The notes beneath the pieces are model-generated. The model was not told the DNA's origin, made no database searches, and was given only the letters and a program-made list of their open reading frames with translations. This document shows positions 7,113 through 17,521 of a stretch of 64,000 nucleotides of DNA, piece after piece. The stretch lies in NCBI RefSeq assembly GCF_025370785.1, contig NZ_JAMXFA010000017.1, positions 1-64,000 of the forward strand, read 5' to 3'. Each line of letters starts with the position of its first letter. The first letter of the stretch is position 1. This DNA comes from Laspinema olomoucense D3b (lineage in GTDB: Bacteria > Cyanobacteriota > Cyanobacteriia > Cyanobacteriales > Laspinemataceae). The position numbers and the translations under genes are program-made.

Positions 7113-9923
7113 TTAACTCGCTGGGGTATAATCGGCCATCGCTTCCCCTGAAGGGTTATAGGCGATGATGCGATCGCGACCGGCAGTCTTGGCTTGATAG
7201 AGTGCTTGATCCGCACAGCGATACAAGGTATCCACCGTTTTCCCATCTTCGGGATACTGAGCCACCCCGCCACTAAAGGTTAGGTATAGACGCTCCTCCC
7301 CGATTACAAAGGGTTCTGCATGGAGGATTTGGACGACCTCACTTAGGCGTTTGGTCCCGGACTCCTTGTTAATGCCATACATTCCCACCACAAATTCTTC
7401 CCCACCCCACCGCGCGACGATATCCTCACTCCGAAAGGTGTTCCGTAAGAGCTTGCCAAATTGCCGCAGCACTGCATCTCCCATTGCATGACCGTGGAGA
7501 TCGTTGACTTGCTTAAAGCGATCGAGGTCTAACATCGCCAGACACATCGGTTGTCCATGCAGTTGGCACAGGTGCAGGAACTTGTCAAATTCGGTGATAG
7601 ATTTGCGCCGGTTCGCCACGCCGGTGAGCGGATCAGTTTCGGCCATGTTTCGCAGTAAGTGAATGCGTTCAAGACGGTTGAGGAGGCGGGTAACCAGTTC
7701 CGGGCCGACGATGGGTTTACTAATATAATCATCGGCACCGGCAGCAAACACTTGATGGACAATATCCGGACCCGTGTGGGCGGTCAGAAATAAGACCGGC
7801 AGACTGTTCCATCGCGGATCGTTGCGCACAACCTGACACAGTTCAATCCCGTTGAGGTGGGGTAATTCGATATCCAGAATCAGCAGATCTGGGGATGAGA
7901 CTTCTAGGGTTTCCCAGAAGCGCTCGGAGTCAGAGAGGGTGATGGTTTTCATGCCCCAAGGTTGGAGGAAATGTTTAACCAGGGAGAGGATTTGGGGGTC
8001 ATCATCCACGACCATGATTTTAGCTTCCGTGGTCTGAACTCCCTGCAAAACCTGCACAACCGCTTCCATGATTTGAGCGGGTCTCACAGGTTTTTGTAAA
8101 AAAGCACGGCCTCCGAGTCGAGCGACTTCTAATCGGTCTTCTACCCGACTTTGGTCGGCAACGACCAGAACGGGGAGAGGGGGGAACCCATTGGCGAGTT
8201 CGGAGAGTAAGGTTAATCCCTCTTCTTTATTGTTGGGGTTGATGGTGAGGGTGTCTTGGGCGGATAAATCTAATAAGACGGCATCGGGACGGCGATCGGC
8301 GATCGCCGTTCGGGCGCTGGCGATCGAGTCACTGTTGACCACCTCCATTCCCCACCCTTTGACCTCCAATCCCATCTGTTGGGACAGTTCCTGGTCCCCC
8401 TCAATCATCAGGAGCAGGGGTAGATCGTTGAGGGGAGTTCCCCCCCGGCGCTCGCTCTGGATGGGCGCTTGGTCGATCTGCGATCGCAGGGCCTGAACTA
8501 AGACCGCTAGATGCGCAGATTGGCTGGAATTGAGGGTGGGATTGTGCAGCAACTGCTCCACTTCCCGCGCAATTACTGAACCTTGAGTCAACCCAAAGGT
8601 CCCTAAAGACCCCGCCAATTTGTGCGCTTCCTGTTTTGCCTTAGCGTGCAATTCCTGGGGAAGTTCGCCATCTTCCAGGGCCTGGGTTGCCTGCTCGATC
8701 GCCGTTACTCGGTCCGCAATCCGGTCTTTGAACCGTTCCCAGACTTGGCCAATGGCCGCCACAATAGTCGGATCCTGTTTCGGGGAGCCTTGGGGATCTG
8801 ATAAGTTCAGATGCAGGAGTTTAGCGACTTCACGAGCGAGTTTCTCCGCATCCAGGGGGTGATAGAGAAAGGAGGTAACCCGATCTAGGGTTTCCGACTG
8901 CTGTTGGGTGGTTGAGCTATTTCGGGTTTCGGGCAGTTTTCTCCCTTTGCCCAAGGGGGCGCGGGGGTAGCTGTCTACCCCTTTTACTCCACAGTAAATC
9001 ACCGGAATCGGGGGAGCAGATTGCCCTTTATTGCCGATATGTTTGAGCAGTTCTGCCGGTCCGGGATGGCGCAGGTGTTGATCTAAAATGACTAGGGACC
9101 ATTGGCGATCGCTCAGTTCCGTTCGCGTATCTTCTCCCGTATGAGTCACCCGGACCACCGCATCTCCCAGGCGCTGTTGCAACCAAAACCCCAACTCGTC
9201 CGAGAACCCCCCCATCAGGATGCGAGGCGTTTGTACTACTTTCTCCTCACTCTGGGGTTTGAGTCGATACCCCAACCCATAGACCGTTTCGATCGCATCT
9301 GCCGGAGCCCCACTGCATTTGAGCTTTTGCCGCAACCCTTTGATATGGGCGCGAATCGTATCTTCCGAGGGGGGTTCATCAAAGGACCATAAATGATCCA
9401 GAATCGCACTGCGACTATAAACCCGGGTGCTATTTCGCATGAACAGTTCCAACAGGCGATATTCCGTCGGGGTCAAAGTTACAGGTTGGTTGTTATAGGT
9501 AACGTCACAGTTACTCGGATTAAGTTGTAAAGCTCCCCACTCTAACACGGGGGGTAATGGAGCTGTTCCCCTGCGTAATAAGGCCCGAATTCGGGCTGTA
9601 AGTTCCGGTAAGTCAAAGGGTTTGACGAGATAATCATCGGCCCCGGCATCGAGTCCTTTAACTTTATCTTCTGTGCTGTCTTTTGCCGTAAGCAATAGGA
9701 TGGGCATTTGATAGCTTAAGGTGCGTAACTTCCGGCATAAACTAATTCCATCTAATTTCGGCAGCATGACATCCAGCAACAGCAGGTCATAGTCAAAGGC
9801 TTCCGCTAATTCTAAGCCCAATAGCCCATCAGTGGCTACATCTACTACATGGTTTTGGTGTTTCAATGTAGTGACAAGTGCTTGGGCGATCGCTTCGTCA
9901 TCCTCCACCAGTAAAATTCTCAT
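7113..9923 (-). CDS. Multidomain response regulator: REC-OmpR wHTH-REC-like-HPt-REC-like-REC-GGDEF
   Basis: A 936-residue signalling protein. Domains in order: receiver (1-118, phospho-acceptor Asp51); OmpR/PhoB winged helix (about 128-222, ending VYGLGYRLKP); degenerate receiver-like region (about 235-370, Asp281); HPt domain (about 390-490, His434 in HKLAGSLGTFG); receiver-like domain (about 500-628, Asp552); true receiver (about 635-750, Asp684); and a GGDEF diguanylate cyclase (about 760-925) with an active GGEEF at 840-844 and an RSED product-inhibition site at 831-834. It should receive phosphate at several points, bind DNA, and make cyclic di-GMP. The DNA-binding plus cyclase fusion is unusual. 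It is monocistronic, with an ATG start on the minus strand. Confidence 0.93.
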   Translation of the reverse strand: MRILLVEDDEAIAQALVTTLKHQNHVVDVATDGLLGLELAEAFDYDLLLLDVMLPKLDGISLCRKLRTLSYQMPILLLTAKDSTEDKVKGLDAGADDYLVKPFDLPELTARIRALLRRGTAPLPPVLEWGALQLNPSNCDVTYNNQPVTLTPTEYRLLELFMRNSTRVYSRSAILDHLWSFDEPPSEDTIRAHIKGLRQKLKCSGAPADAIETVYGLGYRLKPQSEEKVVQTPRILMGGFSDELGFWLQQRLGDAVVRVTHTGEDTRTELSDRQWSLVILDQHLRHPGPAELLKHIGNKGQSAPPIPVIYCGVKGVDSYPRAPLGKGRKLPETRNSSTTQQQSETLDRVTSFLYHPLDAEKLAREVAKLLHLNLSDPQGSPKQDPTIVAAIGQVWERFKDRIADRVTAIEQATQALEDGELPQELHAKAKQEAHKLAGSLGTFGLTQGSVIAREVEQLLHNPTLNSSQSAHLAVLVQALRSQIDQAPIQSERRGGTPLNDLPLLLMIEGDQELSQQMGLEVKGWGMEVVNSDSIASARTAIADRRPDAVLLDLSAQDTLTINPNNKEEGLTLLSELANGFPPLPVLVVADQSRVEDRLEVARLGGRAFLQKPVRPAQIMEAVVQVLQGVQTTEAKIMVVDDDPQILSLVKHFLQPWGMKTITLSDSERFWETLEVSSPDLLILDIELPHLNGIELCQVVRNDPRWNSLPVLFLTAHTGPDIVHQVFAAGADDYISKPIVGPELVTRLLNRLERIHLLRNMAETDPLTGVANRRKSITEFDKFLHLCQLHGQPMCLAMLDLDRFKQVNDLHGHAMGDAVLRQFGKLLRNTFRSEDIVARWGGEEFVVGMYGINKESGTKRLSEVVQILHAEPFVIGEERLYLTFSGGVAQYPEDGKTVDTLYRCADQALYQAKTAGRDRIIAYNPSGEAMADYTPAS

Positions 9924-10796
9924 AGCAGTTTATTGTAAGGGTATGAATTGGACTCCTGATGAGTCAGCCGCATAAAAAAGCATCTATTGTTAATCCGGGG
10001 GTTGCTTCCGGCAATTTTAAGTAAAAATTAGTAGTCAATCACCCCCCCTCCCAAAGAGGTCTCAGAATAAAAATCTCCACTGGAGGAGCTTGGCTGAAAG
10101 GGGATCGCACCGTTAAGTTGAGGGCTTACGATTGTCCCGGACGGTTCAAGCCTGGGGCTATTCTCAAGATATACCTGAGACTCTCTAATCCATTCCTGTC
10201 ACTCCTCCAGAAAGATAGCCTCTGCTTCCATTGTAAGCTAAAGTCGCCTCATTTCGAGAAATTACGGGGATAAAATCTATCCCAAGTATCAGAAGAATTT
10301 TGAGTGTCAAGGAAATGAAACAGCAACTTTTAAGGGGAATTACGGAGAGATTTGGAGGAAGCAGTTTAAGGCAATTCACCCTCAGCAATCCTTTCTCCTA
10401 GGGGTTTTCCTTTTATCATTAGGTGATTGCCCCCTCTCTTTCCGGGACTGAGTTCACCCCTTCCCGTGAAATTACTAAGTATTCAACAGCACTGTTCATA
10501 ATTATTAACACTTATCCTGGTCTTTCAAGGGTTGACTTTTAATTCACAATATAGATTTGCCTACATTAAGGGCGTTTATAGCACCTCTTGCAGCAGTTTG
10601 GCCTAAAAAGGGGAGGTAGATGCAAAGCCTGGGGCAGGGCTTGGCTCGACGGTACTCCAAAGCTCTCCTGGCGGGACCGATTGTCCAATCCATTTAGGGT
10701 CGCTATAGACTGGATGGGTAAACCCCGCCGAGGTGACCCGGGCAGACATTGTTCCCTTAATTTAAAGGCTCTGTCTCATATTTTATTGTTAAACAA

Positions 10797-10877
10797 TAGA
10801 CCTCTTGCCAAATTCTTTAAAGCCCCCCTTATTAAGGGGGGGAAAGGGGGATCAATCCTTTTTTTGCAAGAGGTCTA
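10797..10877. repeat. 81-bp MITE-like element with 12-bp terminal inverted repeats
   Basis: Perfect 12-bp termini TAGACCTCTTGC (10797-10808) and GCAAGAGGTCTA (10866-10877) enclose a C-run/G-run hairpin near 10831-10844 and an ATCAATCC segment. The right half recurs at 15341-15398 and, inverted, from 46446. There is no coding capacity, so it would be a non-autonomous or REP-like element. Target duplication is not clear. Confidence 0.75.
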
Positions 10878-11287
10878 ATACTGGGGTTAAGGTTAAAATT
10901 TTTAATAAAATTCACTGCTTAACTGAATGGGAAAGCAGCCCCGAGCGATCGCCCTATTCACCAGAGTTGAGCTGCTATGGGATCAGAGTGCGGTGACGGT
11001 ACTCAGACAGGTCCGGGCATCTTTCTGAGCCTTCTGGTCAAGTTGATGGGGCTACATTCGAGCAATCTCACCTTTAGCCCACTCTGGATCCACAAAATCC
11101 CCGGCAGCCGGAGGCGGTCCTTACAAGAGTAAGTTTTTTACGCTTCACTGCACCTGCGGTCCCCGGACCAAGACATCGGGAAAGGTGAGGGTGGGGTGTC
11201 GGCGGTGAGGGGGCGATCGCCAATCTGCCCAGGGATAGTAGACATTTTAGGTCCCGACTGGATTCCCCGGACCGAACGGAAAAGCGC

Positions 11288-11293
11288 TATAAT
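11288..11293 (+). promoter_or_regulatory. Possible -10 box (TATAAT)
   Basis: A perfect TATAAT lies 66 bp upstream of the ATG of the epsilon-like gene. No convincing -35 hexamer is seen 16-18 bp upstream, so this is only a candidate promoter. Confidence 0.35.
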
Positions 11294-11358
11294 ATCGCCG
11301 TTGACACCCGAGAACGTTGAAATCATTTGCTTATAAATATAATAACCCTCCCAGTCCT

Positions 11359-11841
11359 ATGATTTTGAACGTTTATGTCATCACTCCCTCAAAAACCGTC
11401 TGGAATGCTCCGAGTCCCGAGGTGATTTTGCCCACAAGTACGGGTCAAGTCGGGATTTTGCCCGGTCATGTGGCGATGGTTACTTTTATTAAAGTCGGGG
11501 TCATGAGAATCCGCTATCAAAAAACTTGGATTCCGGTTTTTGTCCAGGCAGGATTTGCAGAAATTGAAGGGGATATTGTGACAGTTTTAGTGAATGATGC
11601 CGAACGGGGCGATCGCATTGGTTTAGAAAGTGCTCACTCTGAGCTAGAAAAAGCAGAGGAACAGTTGAATCAGGCTCAAAATTCCCTAGAAAAAATCCGC
11701 GCCCAACTTTTTCTAAAACAAGCTCGTGCCCGGGATGCTGCCGCCCGAGACTTTCCTTATTCATTGCAACTGGATATCCCGGATCCGATAGCTTTAAAAA
11801 AGGCACCCGTTTCTGCTTTGACAATGATTGAACATTTATAA
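11359..11841 (+). CDS. Orphan F-type ATP synthase epsilon subunit-like protein
   Basis: A 160-residue protein whose first 85 residues match the beta-sandwich of the F1 epsilon subunit (VYVITPSKTVWNA; EVILPTSTGQVGILPGH), followed by the two-helix region (residues about 90-140, Glu/Gln/Ala rich). In F1 this subunit links gamma to the c-ring and limits wasteful ATP hydrolysis. It is longer than usual for the family (about 135 residues) because of a C-terminal tail with the ending SALTMIEHL. No beta-subunit gene is adjacent, whereas cyanobacterial epsilon genes normally follow atpB, so this is probably a second, divergent copy. I placed the start at ATG 11359; an earlier TTG at 11317 is less likely. 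Confidence 0.8.
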   Translation: MILNVYVITPSKTVWNAPSPEVILPTSTGQVGILPGHVAMVTFIKVGVMRIRYQKTWIPVFVQAGFAEIEGDIVTVLVNDAERGDRIGLESAHSELEKAEEQLNQAQNSLEKIRAQLFLKQARARDAAARDFPYSLQLDIPDPIALKKAPVSALTMIEHL

Positions 11842-11872
11842 AGGCTTTCAAAAACCCAGGATTTAGAGACAG

Positions 11873-11903
11873 TAAAAAGCCCACACCCTCAAGGGTGCGG
11901 GCT
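11873..11903 (-). terminator. Hairpin terminator after the EamA gene
   Basis: A 12-bp stem with one mismatch (AGCCCACACCCT at 11878-11889 against AGGGTGCGGGCT at 11892-11903), followed on the minus strand by a run of T (11877-11874). It ends transcription from the EamA gene whose stop is at 11941. The stem also resembles the dispersed ACCCGCACCC hairpin repeat, so a repeat has probably been adopted as a terminator. Confidence 0.65.
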
Positions 11904-11940
11904 AGGCTGAAAATGAGGGCTTTTAAAACTCGATAGGGGA

Positions 11941-12951
11941 TCATCCAGATTTTTGCGAGAATTGGCCCGGTTTTCTAGGAGAATGAGGGCGTTTTCCCAA
12001 GGCGATCGCCACTGAACCACTGACCACTAGCATTGCTCCAATTACGGCTAAAACCGTTAACTCTTCCGGCGTAATCGGCAGGGGAATTCCCCGGGAAATC
12101 ACCCAGACTGCTATTAATGTAACAATGGGAGTGGTTGCCATAACTGCGCTGAGTTTAGAGGCATCCCAATGGGCCAAAGATTCCGCAAAAGCTCCGTAAG
12201 CCACTACGGTATTTACCCCACAGAAAATTAACATTCCCCACTCTAATGGAGTCAGGGTTAACAGGTTGATGGGGCTAGAAAAAGGCAGAAATAAGAGGGC
12301 GCAAATTCCATATAACAACAGCATGATCTCAGAGGAGGATAACTGTTGTAAGAGTTGTTTTTGGGCTAGGGCATAAACTGCCCAAGCTGCGGCGGCTATC
12401 ACCAGAATGATATTGCCGATTAAATAAGTTCTGGGTGCAGCTAGGACGGTTTGTAATTGTTCATGAAAGAACACTGCAAAGCCGAGGGTTAAGATGCCTA
12501 ATCCGGCCCATTGGCGCAGGGTATAGCGTTCCTTGAAAATGGCGATCGCCCCTAATCCCATTAACACGGGTGCTAACTGAATAAAGACTTGAGCATTGGC
12601 GGGAGAAGTTTGGGCTAATCCTTGTAAGTAGAGGGCATAATTAGCCGATAAAAAGCCCGTGGCGATCGCCAGTAATTTCCAGGAAGTTCCTCGCAATTTT
12701 TCCAGGGAGGGAAGTTGCTGACGCAGCCCTAAAATACCAAATAATATCCCAAATGACAAGGAAAACCGAAACCAAGTCACGGTGTAAATATCAAGGGCCT
12801 GAACGGTTATTTTAAGGGCGATCGGTAGCACTCCCCATAAAATGACCGTCACCAGGGACAGACCCAACCCCAACTGCCAACGCCCGGAACTTTCATGGAG
12901 TTTCATAGGGGATTGAGTCGGCAGGGGAGTGGGTTGATTTTCTAAACTCAT
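11941..12951 (-). CDS. EamA/DMT family transporter
   Basis: A 336-residue inner-membrane protein with about ten hydrophobic segments arranged as two EamA repeats (residues about 28-155 and 175-318), the layout of the drug/metabolite transporter superfamily. The first repeat contains GVLPIALKI and the second a TPIVTLI motif in an equivalent helix. Members export amino acids, nucleotides or drugs; the substrate cannot be read from sequence. The N-terminus (about 25 residues, Pro/Ser rich) is polar and cytoplasmic. It starts at ATG on the minus strand and ends before a hairpin with a T-run. It stands apart from ligA, from which a repeat-containing spacer of 182 bp separates it. Confidence 0.88.
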   Translation of the reverse strand: MSLENQPTPLPTQSPMKLHESSGRWQLGLGLSLVTVILWGVLPIALKITVQALDIYTVTWFRFSLSFGILFGILGLRQQLPSLEKLRGTSWKLLAIATGFLSANYALYLQGLAQTSPANAQVFIQLAPVLMGLGAIAIFKERYTLRQWAGLGILTLGFAVFFHEQLQTVLAAPRTYLIGNIILVIAAAAWAVYALAQKQLLQQLSSSEIMLLLYGICALLFLPFSSPINLLTLTPLEWGMLIFCGVNTVVAYGAFAESLAHWDASKLSAVMATTPIVTLIAVWVISRGIPLPITPEELTVLAVIGAMLVVSGSVAIALGKRPHSPRKPGQFSQKSG

Positions 12952-12999
12952 TACGTTGATTTAAGGATGGGAAAAAGATGTCACTCTTCTATTATGCAA

Positions 13000-13056
13000 C
13001 AAAAACCCGCACCCTAAAGGGTCTCGCTATACGGACAAAGCCTGCCTACGCAGGCT
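13000..13056. repeat. Two-hairpin dispersed repeat (minus orientation)
   Basis: Contains ACCCGCACCC paired with AGGGT, then a TATACGGACAAAG linker and an AGCCTGC/GCAGGCT hairpin (13039-13056). Reversed, this matches the element at 51305-51364 almost part for part. It lies between the end of ligA and the start of the EamA gene. Confidence 0.7.
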
Positions 13057-13069
13057 AATCTATATTTAT

Positions 13070-13110
13070 AAAGCCGATTGGCGTTTTTAAGGGGGGTTGG
13101 GGGGATCTCT
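13070..13110. repeat. Fragment of the G-rich dispersed repeat
   Basis: AAGCCGATTGGCGTTTTTAA followed by GGGGGGTTGGGGGGATC. The first part recurs inverted near 46491-46513 and the second near 15359-15371. It lies just after the ligA stop codon and may help end the ligA transcript. Confidence 0.55.
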
Positions 13111-13133
13111 CCTAGAAAATTCTATTTTTTGGA

Positions 13134-15395
<2,262 letters not shown>

Positions 15396-15398
<3 letters not shown>

Positions 15399-16085
15399 TT
15401 CTCTCGTTGTTAGATGTCCATCTTCCATTTTAAAGATGCGATCGGCGTAATGTTCAATGCGGGGGTCGTGGGTGACGATCGCCACGGCTTTTTGATGGGT
15501 TTTGGCAACGTTGCTTAATAGCTGAATCACTGATTGTCCCGTTTGGTAATCTAGGCTGCCGGTGGGTTCATCGGCTAAAAGTAAGGGGGGGTCGTTGGCG
15601 AGGGCGCGGGCGATCGCCACCCGTTGTTTTTCCCCGCCACTTAAGGCGGGGGGAAAGAAATTAGCCCGATGGGCGATGTTTAACTCCTCTAATAAAGTTT
15701 TAGCCCGTTGATGGGCGGCTACTCCCGATTTTCCATCTAAATTTAAAATCAGTTTGACGTTTTCTAGGACCGTTAGAAAATTAAGCAGGCGGAAGGTTTG
15801 AAAAATGAATCCAATGTTTTTCAATCTAAAGTCGGTGAGTTCAGTTTGCCGCAAACAGGTGACTTCGCAATCCAGAATTTTTATAGTGCCTTCTGTGGGT
15901 TTTCCCATACAACCTAACAACGAAAGCAGGGTAGTTTTGCCACTACCATTGGGTCCGCTAATCAGGACGAGTTCCCCGGCTTTTAACTGTAGGCTGACAT
16001 CTTCAACAGCTTGCACAAAGTTAAGATTTTTTTGTCCATATATTTTGTGCAGATGTTCGGCTTTTAAGATAGGAAAATTGGGCAT
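15396..16085 (-). CDS. devA: ABC exporter ATP-binding protein, DevA/MacB-like
   Basis: A 229-residue ATPase of an ABC transporter. Walker [10 protein letters not shown] (residues 44-52), signature [15 protein letters not shown] (about 139-153) and Walker [13 protein letters not shown] (about 160-171) are all intact. It lies two bases after the permease gene at 16088-17188, so the two are translated together as an operon. The pair resembles the DevA and DevC parts of DevBCA, a glycolipid exporter first described for heterocyst envelopes but widespread in filamentous and unicellular cyanobacteria. No DevB adaptor is present nearby. The stop codon coincides with the end of a dispersed repeat. 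The substrate is unknown. Confidence 0.88.
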
Positions 16086-16087
16086 AA

Positions 16088-17188
16088 TTAAGCTCTAAAT
16101 ACTTCTGCGGGATAGATATTTTTCAAAGTTCTAATCGGGGCCAAAGTGCCAATTGCTCCCAGGATTAAGCAGGCAATTAATACTCCAGCCGCATCCTGCC
16201 AGGTAAAGACCAATAATAACGAAGGAATCACTTCACTGAGCAATGGGGCAAAGGTAATATCCACAATTAATCCTAGGGAAAAGCCCAATAATGCGGCTAA
16301 CATGGATTGTTTTAAGACGAGGCTTCCTAAAAAGTTTTGGGAGGCCCCGACGGCTTTTAACATGGCATAGTCTTCGCGTTTTTCGAGGACTGAAGTGTAC
16401 ATCATCAGGACAATTACTGTTCCTCCAGTAATTGCGCCAAATAAGACGATGGTCCAGAGAATAGGAAGGACGCCGATTTCCATTTCTTCCACATTATTTT
16501 CGGCAAATTTAGCTTTAGGAATAAAGACTAAATCAGGGAATTGCGTTTCTAAGCGAGAGAGGATTTCTGGGGAATCCGAGTCAAGATTGAGTAGGAAGAA
16601 GCTGCGGACATTTCGTAAGCCGAGTAAGCGAGGAACATCATCCAGGCGAGTAAAGGCAAATTGGCCGACAATTAAGTTGGTGCCTCGACTAATTCCAACA
16701 ATTTTAAAGGGATAGCCTTGGAGGGAAATAGAATCACCGAGTTTGAGGTTATGGGTAGCGGTAAACGCTCGGTCTAAAATAATTTCTTGGGGTTGGAGAT
16801 TGGAGGTTCCGGAACTAATTTCCGGTGCGCCCATTTGACTTTGAGGGTCAAAGCCGAAGAGATATAAGGTAACTGTTTTATCGGGAAATTCGGCGGGAGC
16901 AATGGCGCGCAGGAGACTATCCACGCTTTTGACTCCCTCTACTTGTAGCAGGGAATTGCCGAAGTTTTCGGGTAAAAAGGAAGAGGTTTTAATTAAATTT
17001 CGAGTGTTACGTTGACTGACCCAAAGTTCAGCTTGGGTGTGTAACACATAACTTTTGGAGCCAAATTTTACCCCTTGGTAAACCCCAAGTAAAAAGAGCA
17101 TCAGCATGACGCTAAAGGCAATCCCCAGAACGGCGATCGCAAAGCGTCCTTTCGCTTCCCAAATCATTCGCAGAGCAACGGGAACCAT
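16088..17188 (-). CDS. devC: ABC exporter permease, DevC/FtsX-like
   Basis: A 366-residue permease of the MacB/FtsX type: one N-terminal membrane span (residues about 14-36), a large periplasmic domain (about 40-235), and three C-terminal spans (about 240-262, 285-315, 328-350), with PAEVFRA near the end as in DevC proteins. It provides the membrane part for the ATPase DevA encoded two bases downstream. DevC works with DevB and a TolC-like outer-membrane channel to export envelope lipids or other substrates; those partners are not in the window. It starts at ATG, and its promoter should lie in the 333-bp spacer shared with the divergent ribBA gene. Confidence 0.86.
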   Translation of the reverse strand: MVPVALRMIWEAKGRFAIAVLGIAFSVMLMLFLLGVYQGVKFGSKSYVLHTQAELWVSQRNTRNLIKTSSFLPENFGNSLLQVEGVKSVDSLLRAIAPAEFPDKTVTLYLFGFDPQSQMGAPEISSGTSNLQPQEIILDRAFTATHNLKLGDSISLQGYPFKIVGISRGTNLIVGQFAFTRLDDVPRLLGLRNVRSFFLLNLDSDSPEILSRLETQFPDLVFIPKAKFAENNVEEMEIGVLPILWTIVLFGAITGGTVIVLMMYTSVLEKREDYAMLKAVGASQNFLGSLVLKQSMLAALLGFSLGLIVDITFAPLLSEVIPSLLLVFTWQDAAGVLIACLILGAIGTLAPIRTLKNIYPAEVFRA

Positions 17189-17521
17189 AATCGAGTATCC
17201 TATCTAATCGCTGAAGTATTTATAACTCACCCGTGAAGGCTATCATAACGCGATCGCCCCGGAAATCCGACTCTCTCCCCAATAGCGCCCCCCCTTGCCC
17301 CTAATTTAAACCCGGAAGAACCCGCCTGATTTGCCCCCAATCCTGCTCAATCCGCACCGAGTCAGGGATTGACAGGGATTCAAAATCATGCTTAACCCTC
17401 CATCGCCCCAAACCATTCCGGTTTAATCCAAATCAGTCCAAAATTTCCGGTCGGGAAACGGGCTACAATAAACTTAGCTTGCCTAAATCAAAACATTACA
17501 TTTACGCGAAAGATTTTATCT
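17189..17521. other. Divergent promoter region between devC and ribBA
   Basis: 333 bp separating two divergent genes. A TACAAT at about 17463-17468, some 54 bp before ribBA, is a possible -10 box. I looked for the conserved FMN riboswitch boxes (AGGATATG, GGCAGGGTG, CCGACCGGCGG) and saw none, so ribBA does not appear to be riboswitch-controlled. Confidence 0.45.

Larger units (their letters stand above)
9924..11358. other. 1.4-kb region without a recognisable gene
   Basis: No frame here has a convincing start, codon pattern or family match. It holds the promoter region of the large regulator (right of 9923), a small inverted-repeat element at 10797-10877, and a TATAAT hexamer at 11288-11293 upstream of the epsilon-like gene. 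The rest may be decayed gene sequence or unrecognised RNA; I see no positive evidence for either. Confidence 0.5.

Noticed and set aside
17189-17521. FMN riboswitch upstream of ribBA
   Set aside because: None of the conserved sequence boxes is present.
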